Assembly: GCA_963070105.1 (NCBI GenBank)
Contig: OY718806.1
Coordinates: 10,380,190-10,444,189, forward strand
DNA from: Litomosoides sigmodontis
Lineage: Eukaryota; Nematoda; Chromadorea; Rhabditida; Onchocercidae
Length of the DNA stretch: 64,000 bases
Reading direction: 5' to 3'
Of this stretch, positions 36,872 to 50,540 are shown piece by piece. Below the pieces are notes generated by a model. That model did no database searches, was not told the origin of the DNA, and saw only the letters and a program-made list of their open reading frames with translations. Each line of letters starts with the position of its first letter. The first letter of the stretch is position 1. The translations under genes were made by a program, and so were the position numbers.

Positions 36872-38742
36872 ACCAGCTTATTACTAGTCTGCTAACAGAA
36901 TAGCAGAGATCAAAAACATAAGCGACAGATGAGCAGCAATAATGTTAAAAAGATCGCAATGACAAAGGCTGCAGATTTCACAAGTGTCAGTGATAAGAAC
37001 AGCTATTGCACGGGTTGGGATGCGAGTTGCAGCATCGCTGTGTGCGTTGCTGATGTGATATGACTGGACGGAGCTTTCGCTTGATTGGGTAGTTACGCAT
37101 TATTTTTTACTCGATCAACAAGACAGGGCTGACAAATGGATCACAGTTTGCTATGAAAATATTTTATCTATTATTTGGTACCTCACATCACTTTTATCAC
37201 AACTATCTGATTAAATTATATACCTGAATCATTTACGCCATCCTATTGAACTACTACTGGCATATGTCGGTCGGACAAGGCTAACAACTACTATTAGTAT
37301 GTGTTAATTAATTAAAGTAATTAACTGCTTTTAGTAAATGACGACAGGAAAGCTACCACAGTACTCCAGTTACTGCGGTACGGCTAGATATATATGAGAT
37401 GATCTGAATTAATCCAGGCAGGTCGCTCCTACACCTTTTCTACTCTTTTCATCATCCTAAATAATCCATAAATTAAAGTAGAAAAAGAAACGGGTGTAGC
37501 TCATAATTTGTTAAGTGATATCTCACAAACTTTATGGCTTCAGCCAGTCATAATACCGGTGTCATATTTGATAGCGAACGTGGCACCGTAATTACGCCTT
37601 ATCTGAAGATATATGACACTGTAACATAGTCAACTACCATAATGCACGTTGTGCCTATTGCAGATGATACCGTAACGTAGGTTAAATTACATTTAACTTG
37701 CGAAAAGCAGAAATCAAAATAAGTTATGAATGAGAGGTGATGCATGCTGACGTTGTAATTGTTTAAACAGATAAATGATGGTTGGTAAATAAGGATACGT
37801 TAAATTAGTTGAATAGAAGGAGGAGCAGAGAGGAGAGAAAGGAGAACCGGTTTGGGAACATCAATTTGAAGTAGTCGAAAGGATGTGACACTGCTTCTCT
37901 TTCCGATTCTGACGGTTGGATCAAGAAGTGATGGGGACAGCGACAGCAAGGTGGAGAGGAGTGAGGAATAGAGATAAAATATAGGTAATAATTCTTTTAA
38001 TTGTCAGCTACGTTCCTGGACAATGTGGAAACTTCCCGTTCACTTCACCGCTCCGGTCTCATCAGTAAACAGCGACAGCGGCAGCAGCAGCAGTGGTGGT
38101 GATCGACCGCTTCTCTGCGATACGCCACAGTCTCCGGCTTTTTTCTTTTCCAGTTGTAATATTTCTTTCCCTTTTCAGTTATCGTCCTAAGCAGTGAGTG
38201 GAACAATGTTACGGTAACTTATTGTCCATGCATCCTGCAATAATTCCGTTATCCGTAGTTTCATCGGAAAAGGAAAAGGAAAGGGAAGGGAGGAAAGCAC
38301 TGACACATCATGGAAACAGAAAATTAATGTACGCACATAACAACCAACCTCCCAACACTAATGTTGCAACTGCTAAGGGTACCAGAATTGCTCGTCGAGT
38401 AATCAATTTAGTTCACTTTAAAAGAGTGTTGAACTACGATTGGTGTGTTTTTTTACTTAAATTCTACTTACTTTCCAGCTTCTGCTTGAACCATTCTGCA
38501 ACAATTTCAATGAGAATGAATGGACGGTATTGTTTGTTTTGTTTTTAAATGAATAGATCCTATTTGTATGGTATTGTTTTCACAACTTTTCTGCCTTTCC
38601 TGATCTCGTCACTTTTATGCTATTCTGTAAAAAGTAGAGATGATGCATTTCAATATTTGGAATGTGGTTTTTTCAAATAGTTCTTCAGGTTTACCGATTT
38701 TATTTCAGGCCTCATATTACCTAATGATTAGTGCTTAAATTT
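36872..38742. promoter_or_regulatory. Divergent 5' region of DENND6 and FGD/EXC-5
   Basis: 1.9 kb between two start codons pointing away from each other, so it must hold both promoters. A GC-richer stretch at about 38.03-38.12 kb with GCAGCAGCAGCAGTGGTGG, and the sequence just above the DENND6 start (36.97-37.08 kb), stand out from the AT background. A plus frame at 38198-38548 is open but unrecognised and may be 5' UTR. An acceptor-like TATTTCAG precedes the FGD start at 38701-38708, so an upstream non-coding exon or trans-splice site is likely. Confidence 0.5.
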
Positions 38743-41700
38743 ATGCACGAATTAAGCCAGATCCCACACTTGAACGGGAATATTAAGCGGATACGTGCTC
38801 GGCTTGAACATGGTCAGGCTTCTGATGCTGCTGTTATCAAAGGACTCTCATCTTCTAATAATATTAGTAATTTAGCTTCTTATCACTTCACGCTATTCCT
38901 CATAAGATTACAAGTTATATTTTAAGTCACTGTGTAATTGCAAATCAATAAGTCCAACAGCCGAAACTTTTCGGTATTAATTGGCTGGTTAATTAATAAC
39001 AAATATCGAAATTTAAGATAACATCCCAAGTTTTACGAATTTATTTCCACATTCTTCCTTGTTCTTGAAGAACTGTTTTAATTTCATTGAAGTTAAAGTC
39101 TTCTTCTGGTACTATACTGCTGCTAATTTGCTGTTGAAAGTAAAGTTCAAGTTCAATTCTTTTTTAGTAGAACAGAGGAAAATACTTTTCGAAGGTAATG
39201 AAATTGGTAACGAACGAAATGCTCCACAATGGAAACAGAAACCGAGCGTGGTATGGAAACCATGCAAAAGTGTAAGTCATTTGAATGCGCCAATCAAAAG
39301 CTGTCATACAATTAACAGTTGATGTCAACTTTCCGATCAGAAATAAAGAAGCGAAGGCTGAACTGCAGTTTCTTATTTTTAATATGACGACATAATCAGT
39401 AATAAGCAATTAAAAAATAATTTGAATGAGTTTACACGGAATGGTTTAAACCAGTTTTACAATCGTTATAAACGCAAAAGAAAAGGAATTTTAGTTTTAT
39501 TGGAACCTTAGCTTGTTGTTTCAGCTAAAACCTGTACTTTCCGAGGTATGTTCGGCGAATGTTTTAAATATCAGTGAAGATGGCGTTTCTCACGTAAATG
39601 CTCCAAGGTGCGTTTTTTGATTTCTGTGATAAAACATTAAAATTCGCGTTTTCTCTCTTTATGTTTTGTCAACATTCTTTTGCATAGCAGCTTTAGTATA
39701 TGAATTTCGATTATCATAATGACGAATTTCGTCGAATATCAAATTTTTTTACTAATTCTCTTTAGATCACCGGACCATAATCATACAAATCCAGCAAGTT
39801 CAAGCAGCACTCCAACGAATTCCAGTGTTGGAATGCATCAGATGAAAGTGCGATCTGCAGTTGCATTTTACGACGGTTTGATCGATTCTGGTCAGATGGG
39901 ATCAACGATTATACCTCGCAGTCCGAGAGATTCATCACTTGATCAACAAAGGTATTGTTTTGTTTGCTATTTTAACCTATTTTTGATGTTATGAGCAGCT
40001 TGATTGATTAGTTACAACTCTTCAGTTTTTATAGTGCTATACTATTGCAGCTCTATGAGATCTTCCGTAATTTCGGATGGTTCTTGGATAGATCTCGAGC
40101 TTATGAGTTCGCTTTCTAGTGAAACAGAATCGTTATGTTCAGAACAAAATTTTGATTGCTCTGAAAAAAGGATTATAGGCATTCATGAAAAAACGTTGGT
40201 TCCGGAGGAAAGTTTCGAGTCGAATAAAACTTTGTAAGTTATTGTAACCAATGAAATTTAATTTCTGATGTCACGATTGCTCTTTAAGTTATTCCGGATG
40301 TGTTTTACTAGAATTACTGAATTTAATTTTTATTAGTAATTATGTTTAGGTTTGATTTTATTTTATTAGAAGTGAATTTTAAGTTTTTTCCAATGTGAAC
40401 TCCAAAGTAATACCTGTCTCAAGACTTCATTTAGAAGTGAAATTTTTCAACTAAACGATAAAGTCCATTATTATTGTTTGATTTGTTAATAAGGTCGCAG
40501 TATTATCAAATTTCTATAATTATGTATATAAAATGGAATTATCAGGAGATTCAACGTTTGATTTTATTTTAGAACAGGACCTCGAAAATCATCTACTTCT
40601 AAGCGGTTGTTGCGAGAAGTTGCAGTGGGACAGTTAAAAAGCAATGTTTTCAGAAACACCGACGCTAGGTAATTATCGAACTGTGGGTTGAAATGCAGGC
40701 TGATAGCAAATTGCTTTATTTGTAACTTAAACATCATTATTCTGCTTCTGAGTATCATCTTTTGTTAATATACTCTGAACATACTGTGAGTTTTTTCAGG
40801 GATTCGGAATATGTAAATTCGAATACTGCCGCTAATTCCAAGATACTGAAATCAGAAGCAATATTGATTAAACAAGTCATTTTTCTTATTTGTTTCTTTT
40901 CGACTTTCAAAGGGCTTGGAATACAGCTACAACTGTATTCCATGTGGGATTTGCTTGATATTTTTTTGACAAATAAAAGTGTGTATTCCAGAATCTAGAT
41001 TCAAGCTGTGAATTTTTGCCTCTTTGCAATCCTGAAACAACATCGTCGAGGCCCAGCAGTGATGCTTACAGCACAACTAATTCACTATATCGTACTAGCA
41101 TAGTAAACCCAACTAGAAATTCGTTTGATTCCTCACTTATGGACATCTACAATACTGGTTCTCGAGAAGAGGTTTTTTTAGATTCAAAATAAAACGAGAT
41201 GAATCAGGGAATGTCTGAAACTGTATGTGATCAGTTCATTGTTCATTGTATCTGGTGCAGGCAATCGGGTGCTTTTTATTAGTTCTGTTATTTTATAAAT
41301 AGAGAAGTACTAGAGATTTTGTAGATGGGCTCTACTGGAAATTTTTTACAGCGTGATCTGTCATTAGGGTAATAAATTATAAAAATTGCAGGATCAGAGG
41401 TTGAAGAAGCTTCATTACGCAGCAGTCGAAATTTATACAGTTGAGAAAAAATTTGTTGAGCAATTGGAATTTATTGCTGTGGTAAGTAGTTTATATTTAA
41501 ATGGTGAAATTCTGGCTCTTACTGAGTTTTTTTTCTTTTAGGCTATACCTACAGGTCTAATTTTTTAGAAATATCCCGAATTTTTGACAGAATATGGGAA
41601 AGAACTCGGGATCGATTTGTTGAAGCCGCTACCGAATGGATATCCTCATTTGATCAAACGGATAGCTCAACAGCTGTTGATGGTGAAAGAAGCGCACAAG

Positions 41701-44700
41701 TTTTTGTTGGAGAAATTTTCATCAAAAATTGAGAATTGGTGCTTTTTTTAACAATAAGTCTCCCCATCGTACGATTCACTTTGATACAAGGAAAATCACT
41801 TTAAAATAAATTTTGCTGGTCCTAGATAATGTTGAAAGTTCGCAAGAAATAAATTTTTTCGAGCTCTATTTACAGTGAAAACATTTTAGTAATTTTAGGG
41901 ACTCGAGGGATCCAAATATGGCAGTATGCCTTAAAAATGGTGCTGGTTTATTGAAATGTTGCCTTCCCTATCTCAAGGAAAAAAGAAAACATGTGGATGA
42001 TTTTATAAGATTGCTGCAGGATAATGAAGAATTAGCTCGTGCAACAGCAAAGGTGGGCAGAATGGAGATTTTTTTAAATGAATTGTTTGTTCGTTTCACC
42101 CAGTTTGCTGTTTTCAGTTCGAGGAACAAGTAATGGGTAAAATATCTATAATTCAACAACTTGATATCGTTCATCAAAATGTTGTACGTTATACGATTTT
42201 GCTGGAGGCATACAAAAAGCACTTGTTGTCAGAATCTGTTGAACTGGAAGTATGTAAAGGTTGGTTTTATTAGAAATTTGTTTCTAATGTGTAGACAGCA
42301 AATGATTTCTCCTTTTAAACAGCCTAACATATTTATACCACCTTTTAGGAAGGTTTTAAAAAGAAATGGCTTTTCACACTTTAATCTTGATTATTCAGAA
42401 GCACTGGTGGAGTTATCAAAAGTGTCGGAATTAGTTGATCGTCAGATTAGTCGTGCTGAATTGGAAAAGCGTTTAATTGACTTGTATCGACGACTTGAGG
42501 TAATTCCTGTTGTTAAAAAAAATTTGCCATTTATTTTTAAATTAACCGAAATACTCAAGATTTTTGAATGTAAATTGAAATTTTCAGGGAAGGTTTAATG
42601 TTTTCGAAGCAAATAGGCACCTTTTATTTGAAGGTGAATTGATGAAACAATCGCGAAAAGATTTACAACCTCGATATCTGATATTAGTATGTTCCCTTTT
42701 TCAGAAAACATGTTTATAACGTGGAGTTCCACATTCTTTTTTTTCAAATTATTGAACTAAATTTTAGACCTTTTACGAATTTTATTTTTTGATAAAAAGG
42801 TAGTTCTTAAGAAGGTATATTTTTTTGTGGCGAGTAAATGAAATTTTGTTTTAACTCATGAAGTATTGAAGCACGTTGTGTTTGTTGCTGGCTAAAAAGA
42901 TTCTAGTTAAGCTGTCAGTAATAGTGTGCATATGGGAGGTGTTTGCTCTTTATTGGCCTAAAACAACAAAATTTTTGCCGTAGTTTACTCTTTCTCGAAC
43001 CGCCGTGGTAACACGATGTCGTGATAGATAACAGATGTAAAGATCTAAAAGGTAATAAATCGGGAGTGTTACATTCTGTTTTTATAAAAATGATAAAGTT
43101 ATCCACAACTTCAATGTGTTGCAGTTCTCGGATATGTTATTAATCTGTAAATATTCAAGAACGCCTTCGCTGGGAGCAGATACCAATTTTCATTCTGAAT
43201 TTTATAAGTTTCTTGTTTCTCGGATTCGTGTTAAAGCAGAAGAGCACGGAGAATATGAAACTCATTTCCAGCTCTACACTACACAGAAAAGCGCAGTCTT
43301 CATCGCAAAGTAGGCTTTGTTTTTGCCGAATACTTATCCATTTGAGACTCTCCATTCTGTAAATCAATTACGTCGTAATAGCTGGGCGATGTAGCAACAC
43401 AGTGTGAAACTTTTTTCTCCTAAAATCTGCTTTCCCACAGAAAAGTGATTTGCACTCTGTAACTGAATGATATCAAAACCTATTATTCAAGCTTTTGGTA
43501 TCAATTTTTAAACTTTTATTTTAACAAATAAATCCATTTAAATCTTTAGAACAAAACGTGAAAGAGATGATTGGGTGAAACGAATCAGTGAAGCAAAAAT
43601 GGAAGCGAAAGAGTTGCGTCGCATTAAAGCTGTTAGAAATAAGGTTATTCCAAAAATAATTCATGTTAAGATAGCTGATATCTTATTCGAAACTTTTGTG
43701 GTTTTCTTTCCAGATCCTCAATGTACGAGTACTACAAAGAAATGAAGTAACGGGTGAGGGCGTATCGGACATTATGGAATCAAACAATGGATCAGATCAT
43801 ATTGTTTCACTGCCAACTACGGGGAAGCACAAGTATACACCATTATGGATACCTGATCCAAAAGCAACATCGTGCATGATGGCAGGTTGTTCTACAAAAT
43901 TCAATGTTCTGAATCGTCGCCATCATTGCCGTGAATGTGGATATGTAAGTTTGTATTTTCATATTGAAAAAATAGTTTTCAATTTTAATTTTAAATCTTC
44001 ATTGAGTTTGAGGTCATTTCACTTTCAAGCGTTAGTAAAAGGTGAAGAAAATATCAGCTTGTTTAATTTGTACATTGGTTTTGTGTAGTACAGGAAAAAA
44101 TTTACGACATTAAATGCGTTATTGGTTAAAATAAATGGATAGAAATTTTCAGCGTTTCACTTGAATTTTGATTTGATTAAATGAAAGTTTTGCTATAATT
44201 TATTTTTAAATAGAAAAGTAATTACAGTTGATATGTCGTTCATGTGTTGGCTATGCTCCTGTCAAAACTAATAGTTATTATGTACGCACCAAAGTATGTC
44301 CGGAATGCTATGTGAAAATTATCAAAAAATGTTTGTTCACTTTCATAATTTTTTCTATGCTTCTGAAAACTCCTTTCCTCAGTTATGATTGAATAATTTA
44401 AAGGCTCTTAATGTCATGTTTTGTCTAAGATACGCAATGTTGTATTTCAGGGAGAGGAGAATTAGGAAGCACGACATTTACAGCTCCAGAAAATGAATCT
44501 CTAATTAAAACTAATGTTCCCAGTCGCAATGCAGAAGGAGTAGTATCTGGCACTGTATTTCTAAGGTTACTTTTTCTACTTCTTAGATTCACATTTCACG
44601 GTGATGTATTCAGATTTCATGTGATCCTAATAATCCACATTATTTTCAGGAATCAAAAAGGTGGTGAAAATGAAAAATGGGGTCGGCTTACATCTCATGC

Positions 44701-45224
44701 AGATGGAGTCTTAGTGCTCTGCTTTTATGATGCGGAATTTGTAAGTTTTTGCAAACATCTTGTTAATTCTAGTAGCCCTCGCTTGTCCTTTCTTGGATAA
44801 GAAATTTCATTTCATAATATTTTACTATGAACTCTAGAGAAATGTTGATAGCAAACCTTAAAAATTTTTGCTATTTGAGGATGTGGATCCTGTGGCACGA
44901 TACGTTCTTCTAGGATTTACACTTTGTGCGCAAGAATTGGACGATGGTGGTCGTTTGTTTGAGCTACGGCATGCTAATCAAGTAAATGAGAGGAATGGTA
45001 TTTCACTGCATTTTCGAGTTGCACATTCGGGAAATGCTGAGAGGTTGTTACTTGGAACTTGGTTAATATTGCCTTACGTGACACTTTATCGATTTAAGTA
45101 AATAAAAATGCGACTGAAGTTTTTTCTAACGACAATTTTGAAGAAAAAAAGTAATCTCTTATTCCATTTTAGGTGGTACAAAACTCTAAAAGGGGGACTG
45201 GGAAGTGAAACTGTATTTTCGTAA
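38743..45224 (+). CDS. exc-5: FGD-family RhoGEF (DH-PH-FYVE-PH), EXC-5-like
   Basis: Cdc42-type guanine-nucleotide exchange factor; in C. elegans EXC-5 shapes excretory tubules. About 940 residues, 22 exons: 38743-38866, 39168-39271, 39525-39607, 39766-39951, 40051-40233, 40573-40668, 40800-40875, 40992-41171, 41392-41481, 41569-41738, 41899-42052, 42118-42259, 42399-42499, 42588-42686, 43125-43309, 43550-43643, 43714-43944, 44228-44330, 44451-44565, 44650-44740, 44880-45043 and 45173-45224. The N-terminal ~345 residues are Ser-rich and unconserved. DH (about 345-560) has AAVEIYTVEKKFVEQL. PH1 starts GRFNVFEANRHLLFEGEL. FYVE has WIPD (734) and RRHHCRECG, with C-x2-C pairs. PH2 has WGRLTSHADGVLVLCFYDAE. 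Exon 7 is uncertain: its GTCATT donor is weak, and an in-phase GTAAAT after 40812 would shorten the protein by 21 residues. Exon 21 uses a TTTGAG acceptor chosen for phase and fit. Confidence 0.92.
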
Positions 45225-46383
45225 CCGGTAAAACTGGAGCTCCATTTCATCTTTCACTGTTTTTTGTACTAACGTCGACGTTATCCCAGTGTTATCAACA
45301 CACCTGTTTTCGGTCATTGGTGATTTCTGGTGTTAGTGTTATTCCCTTGATTGTATAGCTTTACCGCATAGAATCTGTGATATGTTCAACATATAAATCC
45401 ATTTCTTGCACTGTCTGTATTGAACCCATTTCAATTCCAGTTTCATGAATTGTGTCTTAACCGTTTAACTCAATGGTATTTTCTTCATTTATAGATCCAT
45501 GAAATTCGTAATACAGCAGATGTCACGGGTACGGGTAACATTAATATCTACTCGTCTTTGGTCATTTTGTATCGTAAAGCGGTTTTTGGTGTGAACAAAT
45601 GCTCGCAGATTGGTGAAATCTCCGTACCGAGTAAAAGCGCGTGGATCGCATGGTACTGGACAACCCTAACGAAATAGTACAGTACAAGTTTTTATGCCAT
45701 CATATAACCGTTAAATTTCGAGCATCCTATCCTCTCGTTCAGTTTAGAAAAACTTCGAAAAGTGTCCTTATGTGTTTTTTCTCTATGATCATAATTAAGT
45801 CCATACGCACTCCCCACTGCACACAATACATATGAGTACCGTAATGTGGGCTAAATAGCCTCATTAAAACTTTCACTGACAATGTACTTGGTTCTAATAT
45901 AAATAAATGGAAAGAAGAGAACAGCTCGTGGATTAACGTAAATAACGTACTGATATATTGGATAATTCAAAGTATGTCTGCTATAAAGAAAGCCAGACGG
46001 GCGTAATGTGATCTTGCAACCTTTCTGATATCGCCTTTGTCATAGACAATTGAGACAATCGAACAAGGCATAAAAGTGGGAACCGCTGAGCAATGTCAAA
46101 ATCAATCAACTAAAATTCTAGATGGACAAATCACCTAAAACCATAATAAACTTTTTGAAGCTTCAATACTGCGTGGTGGAACAACTGATGGAGGAAGATA
46201 TATTTAAAAAAGAATCATAAACAATTACTGAACACGAACGCCAATACTGTGCTCTGTGTCGTTTTAAAACGGAGCTGAGGAAGTCGTGGTTTCACGAAAT
46301 CTTTTTAATGGAACAAAAATTCAACATGTTGCACTGAGTGGGGTATCAGAAAGATTATGAGATGGCATAAAAAGGAGGTGGGG
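45225..46383. other. Convergent spacer, FGD / METAP1 3' ends
   Basis: 1.16 kb between two convergent stop codons. Besides the C2-like fragment listed separately, it contains a GTCGAC-centred palindrome AACGTCGACGTT near 45.27 kb and AT-rich sequence with plus-strand AATAAA-like motifs near 45.9 kb. No other gene is supported. Confidence 0.5.
45495..45735 (+). pseudogene. C2-domain-like fragment with a frame break
   Basis: After an acceptor-like TTTATAG, a frame is open for 60 codons to TAG at 45675-45677, including ILYRKAVFGVNKCSQIGEI and SVPSKSAW. The next phase then continues RMVLDNPNEIVQYKFLCHH. Read across the break, the order IGE...S.SAW-RMVLDNPNE resembles the end of synaptotagmin-type C2B domains (V-x-D-x-D...G-x-N...IGE...W-x-x-ML-x-NP). 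That comparison is from memory and the usual aspartates are not kept. A remnant of a C2-domain gene is the best reading; alternatives are a sequencing error in a live exon, or chance in a GC-richer patch (a minus frame is also open). No start or other exons were found. Confidence 0.3.
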
Positions 46384-48926
46384 CTACGCGACCTGATCTG
46401 AGGGATAATTCTTTTTTAACTGGTCCATAAACCAAGGTTGACCTGTATTCCGAGCCGTTAGCACGTCGCATCCGGACTCAGTAACCAACAGCGTTTGTTC
46501 GAACTGTGCTGATGGTTTTCCATCACTCTAAACGGATCAAACAAACGGTTATCACAACGAAACTGTTAATCAAGTATTCCTTAATGTTTCAAAATTTTAA
46601 AAAAAAAAAAAAGATTAAACATTGACGCACAGTGACAGCAGTCCAATTGTCCGGCCAACGTTCATTGTTATGGCTGCCAGCGTTAATCATTGGTTCGATG
46701 GTAAATGTATTGCCAGCCTTCATAACTCCAGTTGCTTTGTTTTCTAAAAAAAGAGCAAAAGCAAGTAACGTTCAGGTAAGGCCTGAGCGTTCCCAGAAAG
46801 GTTCCATAATTTGTGAAGATCATTGAATTTATGGAAACCAATGAAACGATATTTGGAGATTAGTGAAACGAATTTTCAAACACAAAGTAAAATGGAACCG
46901 TACTTGCATAATGCGGCACATTCGGCACAGTGTGAAAAAGCCTGCAACAACGTCATAGGAGAGATTAATAAATTACTCTTGAAAAAACCGAAACTTCAGA
47001 ACTTATTCCAGATAAAAATTGTACCGTAGAAGTTCTAAAAAAGATAAAGAGGAAAACCTGTGAATTCCGTGCCCGCAATATGTCTTCACCACCGAGAAAC
47101 CGTGCGCATTTGCATGCTTCTGGATAACATTGCCGATTTCACGGAAGCGCACACCTGGACGAACTGGAATAACGAAGCTTTTGCTTTCAATTTTTCACAT
47201 AAAATTAAAGAGCTGCGTTTTGCTAAAGGCAAAAAGGTCAAATTAACATCTAAAAAAGCTACTCATAAATAGCTACCGAGATCGATAGCATGCTGCAAGC
47301 ACTCATATGTAACCTTCACCAGTTTTCTCGTGTCTTCCTTAACTCTGTCACCGATTAAAAATGTTTCGTTTAGATCACCATGGAAGCCACGATGATACAC
47401 CGTCACATCCACTGCAAATTACTATATTCATTTAGCATTTTTTATCATTCACTTTGGGCTGCAAATCCGATAAGTATTAACATCGATTTGACGATTAATT
47501 TAATGAAAAAGGGACAAGCTGTTGCACTAAAAACTACCATTACAAATGTCGCCGTTTTCAAGTTTTCGCATATCTGGGATTCCATGACAAATGACTTCAT
47601 TGATCGATGTGCAAACACTCTTTGGAAACTGATGATACCTGAATAACTCTAAATGGCACAATTCCAGAGGGCTTACTCCTGATTTGATAACAGATCCCGA
47701 CGCATGTTCATCCTGGCAATTATTGTACATAAATGAAAGGTACCAGGTGAAATAAATAGTAATTAATCTATAATGAATCTTACCCAAGAGGAGAGGGGTA
47801 ACAATCTCTTTCGATACAAGCTTCATGTACAACAGCATCAATTTGATCTGTTGTTATACCGGGTTCACAAGCTAGAGCTGCTTCATCCAGCACTTCTCTA
47901 GCTAGTTTACAAACTGTTCTCATGCTCTCTATTTCGCCATCATCGAGGACCTGAAATGCTCACTTCATTTAAGGAAACTTATTCCTGAACACTCTCTTCA
48001 ACACTACACTCACCTTCCTTCTTTCTTCCTCAGCGAATTCAGTTCTTTAATGAAATATTAAGACTTTGAGCTTTAAATGCTTAAGTTTGTTAAAGTTAGT
48101 AATTACTTTAGGAATCAACTCGATTATTCCAAACTTATATTCAATCATATGGAAACAAACTATCCTAGATGAAGCTTGCAGTAAGACTAAAAAAATAAAA
48201 CACTTTTGCTCCTCAGCATTCTTAACCAACCTTAATCTCGTTAATATTTCGTGCAAGTTGTTCGCCTTCTGAGATGCCATCTAGACGAAATGCATAGTCA
48301 GGTTTCTGTATAGTATTCGGAACCTCGCGTCTCTGTCCCAATGGTGCTGGACGCAACAACCCCGTAAAGTTATAATATGGCCATGGATTATACTGTTCCG
48401 GATACCCAGTACATGCCAAATGGGTCAATTTGTGAAATGACCAGTTATTTTTGAAACATTCCTAGAGAAAAAAACTTATGCACAATTGTACAAGATGAAC
48501 GAGTAATGGCTAGAATTAGGTGACAGGCTACTAAAAGACCGGTAACCACGACTACACCATACTCCTTTTGGAAAATACCTCAGCCTCTTTTTTTGCCAAC
48601 ACGTGGTATACACTTCGCTCTTTGGTAGTATTTTCCTGACTCCATTAAATCAGTGCAAACGGGTCGGAAAAGCATTGCCACTCCGGATATTCAGCCACCT
48701 CATCATCTTTCAACACTACATTTTAACATAATAATTCTAGAAAGTGATGGACTGTAAAATAATTGTAGAATGTAATGAATTATTGACGGTGAATGGTACT
48801 AACTTGAGAGCAAAAGTAGGAGTCCCTCAGCTTCAGTTCAATGCACGTAGGGCAGCGCAGCTTCGCTGCGTTCGTACATTCCGGAGCGCTGCACAAGTTG
48901 CTATCCATCAGCCGATCGCCGCCCAT
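46384..48926 (-). CDS. map-1: Methionine aminopeptidase type 1
   Basis: Removes the initiator methionine from nascent cytosolic proteins. Complete 382-residue model (human METAP1 is 386). Nine exons (minus): 48926-48804, 48461-48231, 47950-47784, 47638-47538, 47411-47277, 47154-47058, 46941-46904, 46743-46631 and 46527-46384 (TAG), all in phase. The N-terminus has the METAP1-only zinc region: [17 protein letters not shown], then YFCSQECF and H-x3-H in NWSFHKLTH. Catalytic His192 lies in CHGIPD. Metal ligands are visible as D209 and D220 ([13 protein letters not shown]), H281 (GHGIH), E314 (EPMIN) and E345 (QFEQT). All active-site residues are intact. The donor of the fourth exon is the second GT (after AATG); the first would lose the conserved CNVDVT. 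The C-terminal tail after [10 protein letters not shown] is longer and less conserved than usual. Start chosen as the first Met before the zinc region; an upstream TGA-containing frame excludes extension. Confidence 0.95.
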
Positions 48927-50270
48927 CACACCTGCCCACTGACAAACGTGAAATGGATGGTGCGACGACCAGTTACTTGCTCACCCGTGCCTTTGATGAA
49001 ATTTATTACGTATCACGCAGCGAGCAGGCTGACAATTCGTGATTGGAAATGGAGTTCATTCAGTATGTGAGGAGCGACGCAGACGGATTCTCTCTCGCCA
49101 ATGATTTGTTTGGTGGAATCGATTTAACGAAGAAACTTAAGCTTTAAGAAAATAGTAAGTTCGGGGTGCATCTACGGACAGGTTGCGCACACACCATCCT
49201 AAGTGAGTCGTTTGAGGGAAAACCTCACACTACCCATATTGTAGCATCACGAAAGAAAATGAAGGCAGCCATCCTGAATCCATCCGTATCTGATGAGTTG
49301 AGGATTTGAACATTACCATTTCCTTCTTATAACCATATATATTTGTCTCTTCGAAAAAATTGGATGTTCTCCGTCTGCGTACAACTTTCCAAAAAAAAAT
49401 CCCTGAAAGGCCTTCAAACTTGATGGGTTTCAGGATTCGTTTACGCTTGGTACGGTGAACCACTGCAGTTTTCTATCCCGAGATTTTTGTCTAAAAATCC
49501 GTCGCTTTTTTTATTCCCAATCTTTTTGTATGCTTTGATAGAACTAAAATCACATTTTATTGTTTAGCGTCCAGCGATCTTACTGAGCAATTTAAAATTC
49601 AGGAATTCTTTTAAGGACTGATCCTCACGGTGTATTCGCATTCGTTGTTGGCATTCCTAGAATACAAGAAAGGATACAAGTTCGTGTTCACTTTGCATAT
49701 TTTTGATCAATAAAATTGCTGTGAAATTTAGGAAGAATGTTATTAGAGGTATAAAATGTTCGAAGTCTTCCCATGCAATTATTTTAAAAAGTTGATTATT
49801 TTTTTGTTGTACTCGTTATTTCTTCGTAGCTGAAAATCTGAATAACTTTAAAGCTACCAATGCAAGAAATAAAATCTTTGTAACTTTATTTCTAAGAAGT
49901 AACTGTTATCATTAATTCATCATCATTAAAAGCATTATGCTTATATTCAAGAGTATTTCGAAAAAGTATTCGATAAGAGGAATATTCGATGTATGATGAA
50001 CAGCGAGAGATTGCTTGCAAATTAATCCCCGTTGAAACACGTTGTTCAGTTCCGGTAAAGAAGGATTGTCATGTCATGAAGCCATTGAAGCGTTAAGTGT
50101 ACCACTTTCAGGTTGACGGTATCGTAGAAGTGCGTTGCGCGTTGCAATTATCACTGCTTTCTGTTTCAGAGACTATCGGACACATTTGAGAGGATTATAA
50201 TTTTACACAAACACACAACGACACATTTAGGAAGAGACATACAACCAGGAAGAGACGAATAAGCAGAAAC

Positions 50271-50306
50271 GCACACGCACACACGCGCACACACGCACGC
50301 ACACGC
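50271..50306. repeat. CA/CG dinucleotide repeat
   Basis: ACAC and ACGC units, about 36 bp, alternating purine-pyrimidine and therefore potentially Z-DNA forming. Confidence 0.85.
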
Positions 50307-50540
50307 ATATGCATATCCCTGCATTATTGACAGGAAGCAGAATTTCAAGGATAACTGTGAGGGAAGAGAAAACGCAAGCTTTTTCTGATTTGTGACAAGA
50401 AGAACTAGTTTTACGACCCTGTGAGAGCAGAAATATTTTTCACTTGCATGAGGACCGAAAACCAGTAAGTAGTCGTTGACAGGAGAAGGGGAGAGGCGAA
50501 CAAAGATCACTCACCTCCCATTCATTCCCTTTCCCTTCCA

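Noticed and set aside
38198..38548. Plus frame of 116 codons upstream of FGD
   Set aside because: No family match and not in phase with the FGD start exon; more likely 5' UTR or promoter sequence.
47390..47646. Plus-strand 88-codon open frame
   Set aside because: Antisense shadow of METAP1 exons with intact catalytic residues on the minus strand.
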